From Clostridiales bacterium (GTDB lineage: Bacteria > Bacillota > Proteinivoracia > UBA4975 > PWLI01): DNA of 39,617 nt. Numbering within the stretch: position 1 is the stretch's first letter; each line of letters starts with the position of its first letter. The stretch lies in assembly GCA_003559415.1 (NCBI GenBank), contig PWLI01000156.1:1-39617 (forward strand), given 5' to 3'. This document shows positions 1-8,138 of the stretch, one piece after another. A model generated the notes under the pieces. It made no database searches and was not told the DNA's origin. It saw only the letters and a list, made by a program, of their open reading frames with translations. The position numbers and the translations under genes are program-made.

Positions 1-1
1 C

Positions 2-1045
2 AAACGCACCATTGCCCTGCCGGGCAAACGCCGGAAGGGCAGCGGCAATTGGCTGGAAGTTAAGGGAGCCCGGGAAAACAATCTCAAATCCATAGATGTG
101 GCCTTCCCCCTGGAAACATTCATCGGCATCACCGGCGTGTCCGGGTCCGGCAAAAGCACATTGGTCACCGAGGTGCTTTACAAGGGGCTGGCCCAAAAGC
201 TGGGCAGGGTCCGGGTCAGACCCGGAGCCCATGACCGGGTGGAAGGACTGGAACATGTGCACAAGGTAATAGAGATTGACCAATCGCCGATTGGGCGCAC
301 ACCCCGGTCAAACCCGGCAACCTATACAGGAGTGTTTGACTATATCCGTGCTTTGTATTCTGAAACATCAGAGGCCAAGGCCCGGGGGTACAAGCCGGGC
401 AGGTTCAGTTTCAATGTCCGGGGCGGCCGCTGTGAGGCCTGCCGGGGTGACGGGATAATCAGGATAGAAATGCATTTCCTGCCCGATGTCTATGTGCCCT
501 GCGAGGTTTGCAACGGCGCCCGCTACAACCGGGAAACGTTGCAGGTGACTTTTAAGGGAAAATCCATAGCTCAGGTGTTGGACATGCAGGTGGAAGAAGC
601 GCTGGAGTTTTTTGCCAATGTCCCCCGCATCCACCGCAAGCTCCAAACCATTTTTGACGTTGGGCTGGGGTATATTAAGCTGGGCCAGCCCGCCACAACG
701 CTGTCTGGCGGCGAGGCCCAGAGGGTCAAGCTGGCCAGCGAGCTCAGTCGCCGTTCCAACGGGGGATCGGTCTATATATTGGATGAGCCGACAACAGGCC
801 TGCACATCGATGATGTCAGCCGGTTGCTTAGGGTGTTGCACCGTCTGGTGGATGAAGGTGCAACAGTGGTGGTAATTGAGCACAACCTGGACGTGGTCAA
901 AAGTGCAGACTACCTGATTGACCTGGGCCCGGAAGGGGGCGATGCCGGTGGGCAGGTGGTGGCTACCGGGACACCGGAACAGGTGGCGGTCAACGCCGAT
1001 TCTTATACCGGCCACTACCTGGGGCCGGTGTTGGCCCGGCGATAA
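2..1045 (+). CDS. uvrA: UvrA excinuclease ABC subunit A, C-terminal part (5' end truncated by window start)
   Basis: Frame is open from base 2; GVSGSGKST Walker A, CEACRGDG and [10 protein letters not shown] zinc motifs, [18 protein letters not shown] signature, [11 protein letters not shown] Walker B. Confidence 0.97.
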   Translation, partial: KRTIALPGKRRKGSGNWLEVKGARENNLKSIDVAFPLETFIGITGVSGSGKSTLVTEVLYKGLAQKLGRVRVRPGAHDRVEGLEHVHKVIEIDQSPIGRTPRSNPATYTGVFDYIRALYSETSEAKARGYKPGRFSFNVRGGRCEACRGDGIIRIEMHFLPDVYVPCEVCNGARYNRETLQVTFKGKSIAQVLDMQVEEALEFFANVPRIHRKLQTIFDVGLGYIKLGQPATTLSGGEAQRVKLASELSRRSNGGSVYILDEPTTGLHIDDVSRLLRVLHRLVDEGATVVVIEHNLDVVKSADYLIDLGPEGGDAGGQVVATGTPEQVAVNADSYTGHYLGPVLARR

Positions 1046-1105
1046 CTGCGCCGCTGCGTTATTTGTGCTATACTTAAAACAGTTCTGCCCTTGGGAGGTG
1101 TGGTC

Positions 1106-1552
1106 GTGAATCAAGAGTTGATGGTACTGTTGATTCCCGTGATTCGGACACTGATTATTGTCATGCTGGTAGTTTTAGTGGTGTTTGTGTTTGAGGGGTT
1201 TCGGGAGTTTCGCAAGTATGGCCCCCCAAGGGGGAAATTTCGCCTGAGCAACCTTTCATGGAATGATAAATCACTGACAAAACTTAACTCATTTCTTTAC
1301 AGCGGGTTGTTTTTTGTCGGCCTGGGCGGCGCCTACGGCATAACTGTCTGGGCTGCGTCTCTCAGTTATCTGGGGGAGTTGCAGGGAAGTCTGATTGCGG
1401 TCTGGTTCTTTAGCTTGGCTGCCAGTGCCGCTCTGTTGGTTTTCTCCTTTACCCGTGTGTTGGTGTTGGGAGGAGTGCTGGGTTACTGGTTGTCATGGCT
1501 GGTAAGCCAGAAGCTGGCGGCCAGGGCTGTCAACAGCGATCAGTGCCGATAG
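1106..1552 (+). CDS. small multi-pass membrane protein, function unknown
   Basis: Several hydrophobic segments; GTG start at 1106 preceded by GGGAGGT; lies between uvrA and uvrC. Confidence 0.7.
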   Translation: MNQELMVLLIPVIRTLIIVMLVVLVVFVFEGFREFRKYGPPRGKFRLSNLSWNDKSLTKLNSFLYSGLFFVGLGGAYGITVWAASLSYLGELQGSLIAVWFFSLAASAALLVFSFTRVLVLGGVLGYWLSWLVSQKLAARAVNSDQCR

Positions 1553-1641
1553 ATAGACAAAACAGGGAATTTGCCGGGGCCAGCGATGCTGCCCCCTTTT
1601 TGTGTGCGCAACTCAGTGATATAATCTGATGGGGTGAAGAC

Positions 1642-3453
1642 ATGGAACTGAGCGAGAAGATAAAAACCATCCCCTCGGCCACGGGGGTATATGTGTTTAA
1701 AGATATTGAGGACCGGGTGCTCTATGTGGGCAAGGCCAAGAGCCTGCGCAGCCGGCTTAATTCATATTTCGGCAGCAATGCTCCGGACCCGAAAATACTG
1801 ATGTTGCGTCAGCAGGTTGCTGATGTGGACTATACAGTCACTGCCACCGAGGTGGAGGCGCTGCTGTTGGAGGGGCAGCTGATTAAAAAACACCGGCCCC
1901 GGTTTAATGTCATGCTTAAAGATGACAAGGACTATCCCTTTATCCGCCTCGATGTGACGGAAGAGTTCCCCCGCCTGGAAGTGGTGCGGAAGATGAAAAG
2001 GGACAAGGCCCGTTACTTCGGGCCCTATCCCAATGCCGGTGTGATAAATGAGACGCTGCGCCTGGCCAAAAAACTCTTTCCCCTGCGTTCCTGCAATGAC
2101 TGGCGGGGCAAGCGCCGGCCGTGCCTGAACTTTCATATCCGGCGCTGTGTGGCGCCCTGCAGCGGCAGGGTTTCGCCTGAAGATTACCGGCGCATTGTCG
2201 ACCAAGTCGTCCTCTTTCTTCAGGGCCGCCATCAACATCTGGAAAAACAGTTGCGCCAACAGATGGAAGATGCAGCCCGGAGCCAGCAATTTGAAGCCGC
2301 CGCGGAAATCCGCGACCAGCTGGATGCCCTGGGCAAGCTCACCGCCCGCCAGCGGATTGTTTCTGCCCAGACATGGAACCTGGATGTGTTGGCGGTGAGC
2401 ACCCAGGGGGAAATCGCTGCCGCCCAGCTGATGACTGTCAGAGGAGGCAAGGTGCTGGGCAATGAGTACTTCCGCTTTCGTTCCCAGCCTGCTGCTGACC
2501 CCCGGGAGATGGTAAGCGCCTTTGTCCGCGACCATTACCAGCGGGTGCCGGTGTTGCCCGGAGAAATACTGGTTGAAGCTATGCCCCCGGACAACCTGGC
2601 CCTGGAGTCATGGCTCAGCGAAAAACGGGGGGCTCCGGTTGTGTTGCGGATGCCCCAGCGGGGGCAGAAAAAGCAGTTGCTGGCGCTGGCCCGGGAAAAC
2701 CTGGTGGCCCACATGGACGCTGAGAACAAGGGGGAAGACTCCGCCGGCCCGGAACGCGAAACCCTGCTGGCCCAGGTTCAAGAGCTGCTGGGTCTGGAAG
2801 ATATCCCCTGGCGGATAGAGTGTTATGACATATCCCACATTCAGGGAAGTCAGACTGTAGCATCCATGGTGGTGTTTGAAAGGGGCCAGCCGCTGCGCAG
2901 GGCGTACCGCCGGTTTAAAATCAGGGAGCTCAATTCTCCCGATGATTTTGCAGCCATGGCCCAGGTTGTAAGCCGCCGGTTGGCTGCCCATTCTGAGGGA
3001 AGGGAAGGGTTTTCCACCCTGCCCCAGCTGATTGTCGTGGATGGCGGCAAGGGGCAGCTTTCAGCAGTTGCCGGCGTTCTTTCCCACAACAACTGTGGCG
3101 ATGTCGGCCTGGTTGCCCTGGCCAAACGAGATGAGGAGCTGTTTTTGCCCGGACACCAGCAGCCGCTGGTGTTGGAAAAAGGTGACCCTGCACTGCAGCT
3201 GCTGCAGAGAATCCGGGATGAGGCCCACCGCTTTGCGATTGCCTACCATCGCCGCCTGAGAGAAAAGGAAACTCTTGTGTCGGATCTGGACAGAGTCGCC
3301 GGTGTGGGCCCGGCCCGCCGCCGGGCGCTGCTGCAGGCTTTTGGCAGCATCGATCAGTTGCGGGAAAAGGATGCAGCAGAAATTGCTGCTGTACCGGGCA
3401 TACCCTGGTCTGTGGCAGAGGAAATATACCGCCACTTCCGCAAAAACAAGTGA
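1642..3453 (+). CDS. uvrC: UvrC excinuclease ABC subunit C
   Basis: GIY-YIG-like N-terminus (ATGVYVFKDIEDRVLYVGKAKSLRSRLNSYF), UVR-like middle region, IECYDISHIQGSQTVASMVVFERG, C-terminal HhH. Confidence 0.97.
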   Translation: MELSEKIKTIPSATGVYVFKDIEDRVLYVGKAKSLRSRLNSYFGSNAPDPKILMLRQQVADVDYTVTATEVEALLLEGQLIKKHRPRFNVMLKDDKDYPFIRLDVTEEFPRLEVVRKMKRDKARYFGPYPNAGVINETLRLAKKLFPLRSCNDWRGKRRPCLNFHIRRCVAPCSGRVSPEDYRRIVDQVVLFLQGRHQHLEKQLRQQMEDAARSQQFEAAAEIRDQLDALGKLTARQRIVSAQTWNLDVLAVSTQGEIAAAQLMTVRGGKVLGNEYFRFRSQPAADPREMVSAFVRDHYQRVPVLPGEILVEAMPPDNLALESWLSEKRGAPVVLRMPQRGQKKQLLALARENLVAHMDAENKGEDSAGPERETLLAQVQELLGLEDIPWRIECYDISHIQGSQTVASMVVFERGQPLRRAYRRFKIRELNSPDDFAAMAQVVSRRLAAHSEGREGFSTLPQLIVVDGGKGQLSAVAGVLSHNNCGDVGLVALAKRDEELFLPGHQQPLVLEKGDPALQLLQRIRDEAHRFAIAYHRRLREKETLVSDLDRVAGVGPARRRALLQAFGSIDQLREKDAAEIAAVPGIPWSVAEEIYRHFRKNK

Positions 3454-3480
3454 CACCGCTTTGGCGGTGTCATTTTTTAA
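3451..3480 (+). terminator. Rho-independent terminator, stem TGACACCGC-TTTG-GCGGTGTCA followed by T6
   Basis: Perfect 9-bp stem directly followed by TTTTTT; lies between convergent genes. Confidence 0.9.
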
Positions 3481-4816
3481 TAATGAAGTTTGGCAATGCG
3501 AAGCTTTCCACCACCGCCGCAATGGTGTTGTGGCGGCTGGCCCGGGTAAATATGCCTCGAAAGCGGTGATTATACATAAACAGCCCCAACATGAAATTGT
3601 AGTTCTCAAAATTCAGGGAACCGTCCTCCACTGTCAACATTTTTCGCCGGGGCAACAGACAGAATTGCTGAGCCAGGTATGATTCCCCGGTCCACCTGTT
3701 GACCAGCTGTTGCCACTGATCCTTGCTGCAGTCCTTGCCGATGAACACCCCGTGGGCGGCGAACTGGTCATCGGGTTTCAGCACCCAGCGGTCCTTTTCC
3801 TCAACCAGCCTGTCCAGAAATCCCTGGGGAGGAGAGTCGAGCATGACTGTATAGGGTATGTGACGGCCAATAAACGTTTTTTCTGCTTCTGTCAGGAAGG
3901 TCAGGTGTTGGGACATGTGCAATACAGCGAACAGTTTTTTGTTGTGTATAATCTGGGAAACCATGCCGCCGACAACGCAGACATATTGTTCCCGGTATGC
4001 TGTGATAAAGTCCGGTATTTCCTGGGCATAGTGAACAATCCTGGTGGTTGTGGCCCTGCGATAGACCAAGTCAATGGGGGTTGATTGATAATAGAGCTGC
4101 TTCCCCTTGAGTTTCAACTCCCGCAGGTCGCAAATCACTGTATGGTAGCCCCGGGCTTCAAAGCGGGAGCGAAAAACTTCAAATTCACTGGTTGTACCTT
4201 CGCCGGCAAAGTCCGCTATGGCGACGTTTGGTTGATCCGGGCCCCGCCCGCAGTTCCGGTAGTTGGCGATAATGGCCTCTATCCAGGTATCAAAGAGCTC
4301 AAAATCAGAGAAATCTTCCCGGCTTCCAAGTCCTGAAAGGGCCTGGGATGACCCAACTATGTTGTGCAGTTCCCGCACTTCGTTCATACCGGAAGAGCCG
4401 TCGGCGTTGAGCTCACAAAAACGGATATCCCTGTCATCCCGGTGGTAGAACAAGTCAAAACGGGCCATGGGAAAGGGCAGGGGGTAGCCGGGATCCATGA
4501 GCACCAGCTCTTCCATCAGCGGGGGAAATGCAAAGAGTTTGCGAAACTGGCTGTTCTGGCGGTACTGGGCCACAACTTTTTCCAGTATGCCGGCCAGGGT
4601 GTGGGCAATTCGCTCCAGCCGCTGGATGTCATCGGCGGCGAAGAACATGGGCTGGTAGAGAAAATCTATGGGCTTGTCTTTGTATATGGCTGTGGAGTTG
4701 GCAACGGCCTCCTTAACCCGGTGGTAATCATCAATGTACAAATCTGGGTTTGCCAGGACATTTTTTTCAAACTGATGGAAGTACTTGTTTGCCGGCAATG
4801 GTTTACCCCCTTTCAT
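3470..4816 (-). CDS. circularly permuted ATP-grasp ligase (glutathionylspermidine-synthase-like fold), substrate unknown
   Basis: RFDLFYHRDDRDIRFCELNADGSSGMNE and C-terminal RWVLKPDDQFAAHGVFIGKD resemble CP-ATP-grasp nucleotide-binding elements; ATG at 4816 overlaps the 3' end of the upstream GCS2 gene by 14 nt. Confidence 0.75.
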   Translation of the reverse strand: MKGGKPLPANKYFHQFEKNVLANPDLYIDDYHRVKEAVANSTAIYKDKPIDFLYQPMFFAADDIQRLERIAHTLAGILEKVVAQYRQNSQFRKLFAFPPLMEELVLMDPGYPLPFPMARFDLFYHRDDRDIRFCELNADGSSGMNEVRELHNIVGSSQALSGLGSREDFSDFELFDTWIEAIIANYRNCGRGPDQPNVAIADFAGEGTTSEFEVFRSRFEARGYHTVICDLRELKLKGKQLYYQSTPIDLVYRRATTTRIVHYAQEIPDFITAYREQYVCVVGGMVSQIIHNKKLFAVLHMSQHLTFLTEAEKTFIGRHIPYTVMLDSPPQGFLDRLVEEKDRWVLKPDDQFAAHGVFIGKDCSKDQWQQLVNRWTGESYLAQQFCLLPRRKMLTVEDGSLNFENYNFMLGLFMYNHRFRGIFTRASRHNTIAAVVESFALPNFIIKK

Positions 4817-6086
4817 TGTCCACCAGGCACCATTGCAGCGCTTCTGCATGTCCCAGGTGGAGCTGGTTCAGGGTGCGTTGCTTGGGCGTCATGCCCTGGT
4901 TGGCCAGCTCTTTCAATGGCGAGAGAAAGTGCTGTTCATCTGCCGGCAGCGCCCTCTCAGACATTTGCAGCATTTGTTTGAGGCTGTCCAGCACTGTTGC
5001 TCCGCCAACCACGGCATCCAGCCCGCCCTGGATTATTTGACGTTGCCGGTCCAACAGTGATTGCAAGTCATGGTGCTGAGCCTGGGAATAAAGCTCTTGC
5101 AAGTTGTGCTCATCGTAGAGCAACCCCTTCCACAAGGCGATGTAGCCCAGGCTGTGGGGCAAGGGCAGCGAGTCCCCCATGCGAATCTCCAGATAATTGC
5201 GCGCCCGCACATCCAAAAACTGCATGGACAAAACATGTTCCAGCTGTGCCTTATCCAGTTCATGCTGTGCCAGCAATTCTGCCATTGTTGCTTCCCCTGT
5301 GTATAAAAAGCCCTCCGGCGTGCGCAGAATGATGGGAGGGGTGTTGAGAACATGCCGGGCATAGTGTTCATAACTTTCAAGGGCAGTTATGCCGCACCTG
5401 TGGCAGTCACAATCGTTCCAAATCTTGTTGCGGATGCTGCCTCCCGGCCAGGGATTGGCTTCAAAGAAGGGGCTGTTGTCATAACAGGCATAGATCAGGG
5501 GGGTCAGGTAGTTGGCCACCTTCATCTTCTTCCCAAAATCCTCCTGGGTGTCAAAATCCATGCTGACCTGTATGGAAGCAGTTCCCTTCATCATGTTGTG
5601 GGCCAGCTTGCCCCGGCCAGCGAAATACCGGTACATGTACGTGTAGCGCTGCTTGGGCACCATGGGGATGTCGTCAATGGTGCTGCGGGGCTGGTAGCCC
5701 AGCGTTGCCAGCACCAGGCCGTTGTCTGCCAGGACACTATTGATTTCCTTTACAAAAATACGATAGAAATTTTCAATATCTGCCACCCGGGCCTGGGGGG
5801 TGAGACTTATTTCCACCTGGCCTCCCGGCTCCAGGGTTATGACGCCCCAGGGTTTGTGGAGCTGAACCAGGTGCTCGCCTTCGTATACCGGCTGCCAGCC
5901 CAGGGCCGTCATTTGTTTCAGACTGCTTTCCACACCTGGCGAGGCAAAGAAGGAAACTGCCTCCAGGCTGTGTTTTTTTAATATAAAGTGTTCTATTTCC
6001 ACACCCAGGGAAAATTGTTCCCGGGGTGTCTCTGCCTTTTGTATATAGCTTGCAATTGTCTCAACGGCCTGGGTGTAGGTGCTCAT
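4803..6086 (-). CDS. glutamate-cysteine ligase, GCS2 (plant/alphaproteobacterial) type
   Basis: GVEIEHF..., GVITLEPGGQVEISLTPQ, QRYTYMYRYF, MMKGTASIQVSMDFDTQEDF, NSPFFEANPWPGGSIRNKIW; ATG at 6086 preceded by AGGAGGG. Confidence 0.88.
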   Translation of the reverse strand: MSTYTQAVETIASYIQKAETPREQFSLGVEIEHFILKKHSLEAVSFFASPGVESSLKQMTALGWQPVYEGEHLVQLHKPWGVITLEPGGQVEISLTPQARVADIENFYRIFVKEINSVLADNGLVLATLGYQPRSTIDDIPMVPKQRYTYMYRYFAGRGKLAHNMMKGTASIQVSMDFDTQEDFGKKMKVANYLTPLIYACYDNSPFFEANPWPGGSIRNKIWNDCDCHRCGITALESYEHYARHVLNTPPIILRTPEGFLYTGEATMAELLAQHELDKAQLEHVLSMQFLDVRARNYLEIRMGDSLPLPHSLGYIALWKGLLYDEHNLQELYSQAQHHDLQSLLDRQRQIIQGGLDAVVGGATVLDSLKQMLQMSERALPADEQHFLSPLKELANQGMTPKQRTLNQLHLGHAEALQWCLVDNERG

Positions 6087-6113
6087 GTTGTCGCTCCCTC
6101 CTGTCATGACTAC

Positions 6114-6142
6114 ATTATACTGTAAGTCTGACTTTCCTGCAT
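6114..6142 (-). promoter_or_regulatory. candidate promoter for the GCS2/ATP-grasp operon (TATAAT -10; weak ATGCAG -35 at 17 bp)
   Basis: Minus strand reads ATGCAG-N17-TATAAT about 28 nt upstream of the start codon. Confidence 0.5.
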
Positions 6143-6190
6143 CCGAAATCTGCGGCGTACTAACTTATTTTTGTAGTAAATCAAGATGCC

Positions 6191-6230
6191 TTTCTTTAAG
6201 TTTATTAAGTTACAAGTAAATTTCTTTAAG
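6191..6230 (+). repeat. direct repeats TTTCTTTAAG (6191-6200, 6221-6230) with related TTTATTAAG (6201-6209)
   Basis: Two exact 10-mers spaced 30 bp start to start, plus a degenerate copy, immediately upstream of the -35 at 6238. Confidence 0.75.
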
Positions 6231-6237
6231 CAAGAGG

Positions 6238-6266
6238 TTGCATTTAGCTGCAGGGGTGAGTATAAT
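6238..6266 (+). promoter_or_regulatory. sigma-A-type promoter TTGCAT-N17-TATAAT for the DUF2089/DUF4097 cluster
   Basis: Near-consensus hexamers with exact 17-bp spacing, about 50 nt upstream of the ATG at 6317. Confidence 0.8.
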
Positions 6267-6316
6267 GGCACTAAAGAACACTATCTGATTTATTGACTTG
6301 GGAAAGGAGTGTAGAC

Positions 6317-6700
6317 ATGCGCAATCAAATGTTGGGCCGCTGCCCGGTGTGCAACTCCGGGTTGGAGGTAACCAAGCTTCATTGTCCCCATTGTGACACC
6401 GGCATCGAAGGCCGCTTTCAAATCTGCAAGTTTTGTCAGCTTCCCCCCGACCAGAAGGCTTTTGTAGAAGTTTTTATCAAGAGCCGGGGCAACATCAAAG
6501 AGGTGGAAAAAGAGCTGGGTATTTCCTACCCCACAGTAAGAAGCCGGCTGGAAGCAGTTATCGAATCCTTGGGCTATAAGCCTCAGCCAGTGCCCAAGGA
6601 TGATCCTGAGGCCAAGGAAAAACGCAAGACAATTTTGGAAGACCTGAACAGTGGCAAGATAAGCTCAGAAGAAGCCATTGCCAAGCTTCGTGATCTGTAG
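6317..6700 (+). CDS. DUF2089-family protein: N-terminal zinc ribbon, HTH-like middle, C-terminal SHOCT-like motif
   Basis: CPVCNS...CPHCDTGIEG...CKFC; ELGISYPTVRSRLEAVIESLGY; C-terminal ILEDLNSGKISSEEAIAKLRDL; GGAAAGGAG RBS. Confidence 0.85.
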   Translation: MRNQMLGRCPVCNSGLEVTKLHCPHCDTGIEGRFQICKFCQLPPDQKAFVEVFIKSRGNIKEVEKELGISYPTVRSRLEAVIESLGYKPQPVPKDDPEAKEKRKTILEDLNSGKISSEEAIAKLRDL

Positions 6701-6729
6701 AAGGGGTTTCTGGGAAAGGAGGGTGTCTG

Positions 6730-7761
6730 ATGACTGACGAAAAGAAAATGATTCTTGATATGCTCAGCCAGGGGAAAATAACTGCCGAAGAAGCACAAAA
6801 CCTGCTGGAAGCCCTGCCTCAGCAGCCGGAAACCAGTCAGGACACTCAGCGCGATGCCACCGGCAAGACTAAGGAAGCACCCCAGTCAATCATGGGGGGT
6901 ATAATGGAATCCATTCGCAGCGGGTTTTCTGGAATCGACTTCTCAGATTTTTCTGTAGAGTTTTCCGACTCCAGCCGCATAACGCTGGAAGAAAGCCATA
7001 GCGGGCAATTTGACAGTCAGCAAGTGGAGCTGGATTTGCAAGCCCGCAACGGCAGCATCAGGGTGGAAAGCTGGGAACAGCCTGAGTATAAGCTGGATGT
7101 AATCAAGCGTGTCAAAGCTGCCACCCGGGAGCAGGCTGAAGATTTGGCTGCCCAGTATTCCTTTGCAAAAATTGCCGGTGACAAACTGCGTGCCGGTGAT
7201 CAGGAATCCAAGAAAAACGGCAAGCGCATCAACGTATCTCTGCGCCTGCGTCTGCCCAAGGGCCACAGCTACACTGGCCTGGTCAAGACAATGAATGGCA
7301 GCATTGACATTTCCGGTTTGGATGTAGACCAATTGGAGATCAGCTCCATGAATGGTTCTGTTAAGTTGGAAGATATCCGGGGCAATGACCTGCAGGCCAA
7401 GACAGTAAATGGCAGCCTGCGCTTGGAAGGCAGCCTGGATTCCGTTTCAGGAAACACCACCAACGGCAGTATTTCACTGTCAAACTTTGCCGAAGACAGC
7501 GAGAATCACTTGGGCACAGTTAACGGTAAAATTGTTGCCAGAGTCCCCGCCCGCAACGATGTGGGCATCAGCGTTCTGGCCAACACCACCTCGGGCTCCA
7601 TAAAAGTATATCACACAAAACTGGAAGGGCTGGAGTCTGAACGAAAGGTGGCATCCCGGAGGTTGGAAGGCCAATCCTCCAACTGGGACCGGGCGACCCA
7701 TCAGGTTGATTTACACCTGAAGTCGGTAAACGGCAGCATCAGAATTGACGATTTGGATTAA
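6730..7761 (+). CDS. DUF4097-family protein with N-terminal SHOCT-like motif and beta-solenoid-type repeats (YvlB/LiaX-like)
   Basis: N-terminal MILDMLSQGKITAEEAQNLLEAL; repeated NGSIRVES / NGSIDISG / NGSVKLED / NGSLRLEG / NGSISLSN / NGSIRIDD units. Confidence 0.8.
   Translation: MTDEKKMILDMLSQGKITAEEAQNLLEALPQQPETSQDTQRDATGKTKEAPQSIMGGIMESIRSGFSGIDFSDFSVEFSDSSRITLEESHSGQFDSQQVELDLQARNGSIRVESWEQPEYKLDVIKRVKAATREQAEDLAAQYSFAKIAGDKLRAGDQESKKNGKRINVSLRLRLPKGHSYTGLVKTMNGSIDISGLDVDQLEISSMNGSVKLEDIRGNDLQAKTVNGSLRLEGSLDSVSGNTTNGSISLSNFAEDSENHLGTVNGKIVARVPARNDVGISVLANTTSGSIKVYHTKLEGLESERKVASRRLEGQSSNWDRATHQVDLHLKSVNGSIRIDDLD
7048..7758 (+). repeat. protein-level NGS[ILV]-x-[VIL] repeat array encoded in the DUF4097 gene
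   Basis: At least seven NGS/SGS-I/V/L units visible in the translation at irregular spacing. Confidence 0.8.
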
Positions 7762-7775
7762 AAGGAGGGCTTACA

Positions 7776-8129
7776 GTGGATTGGATTAAAGAGGTTGTCG
7801 TTACCCCTGGATTTGCGCTTGGTGTAGGAGCTTTATTTTTGGTGTTGATTATCAGCTACCATGTGCGACAAATGGCGCTGATCAAGACCGGCTTGATAAA
7901 GAAACCTCTGGCCCGGGTGTGGATGGTGGATTTTGACCGTTTGCGCAGCGGCCTGTGGCTGGCAGCCTTGGGTGGCGTAATTGCAGCAACCATTCGTTAT
8001 GACGATTTTGGCGGTTGGCTCGCCTTTTGGACCCTGGTTGGCCTGTTCGGTGTGGGACAGGTGTTGGCAAGCCTCCTGGGCCGTGACCGCTGGCGCACCA
8101 AGGTTCGCCGCGTCCGGCACTACGATTAG
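7776..8129 (+). CDS. small membrane protein, function unknown
   Basis: Two or three hydrophobic segments, basic C-terminus; AAAGGAGGG RBS upstream of GTG. Confidence 0.75.
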   Translation: MDWIKEVVVTPGFALGVGALFLVLIISYHVRQMALIKTGLIKKPLARVWMVDFDRLRSGLWLAALGGVIAATIRYDDFGGWLAFWTLVGLFGVGQVLASLLGRDRWRTKVRRVRHYD

Positions 8130-8138
8130 GTGGTTGCC

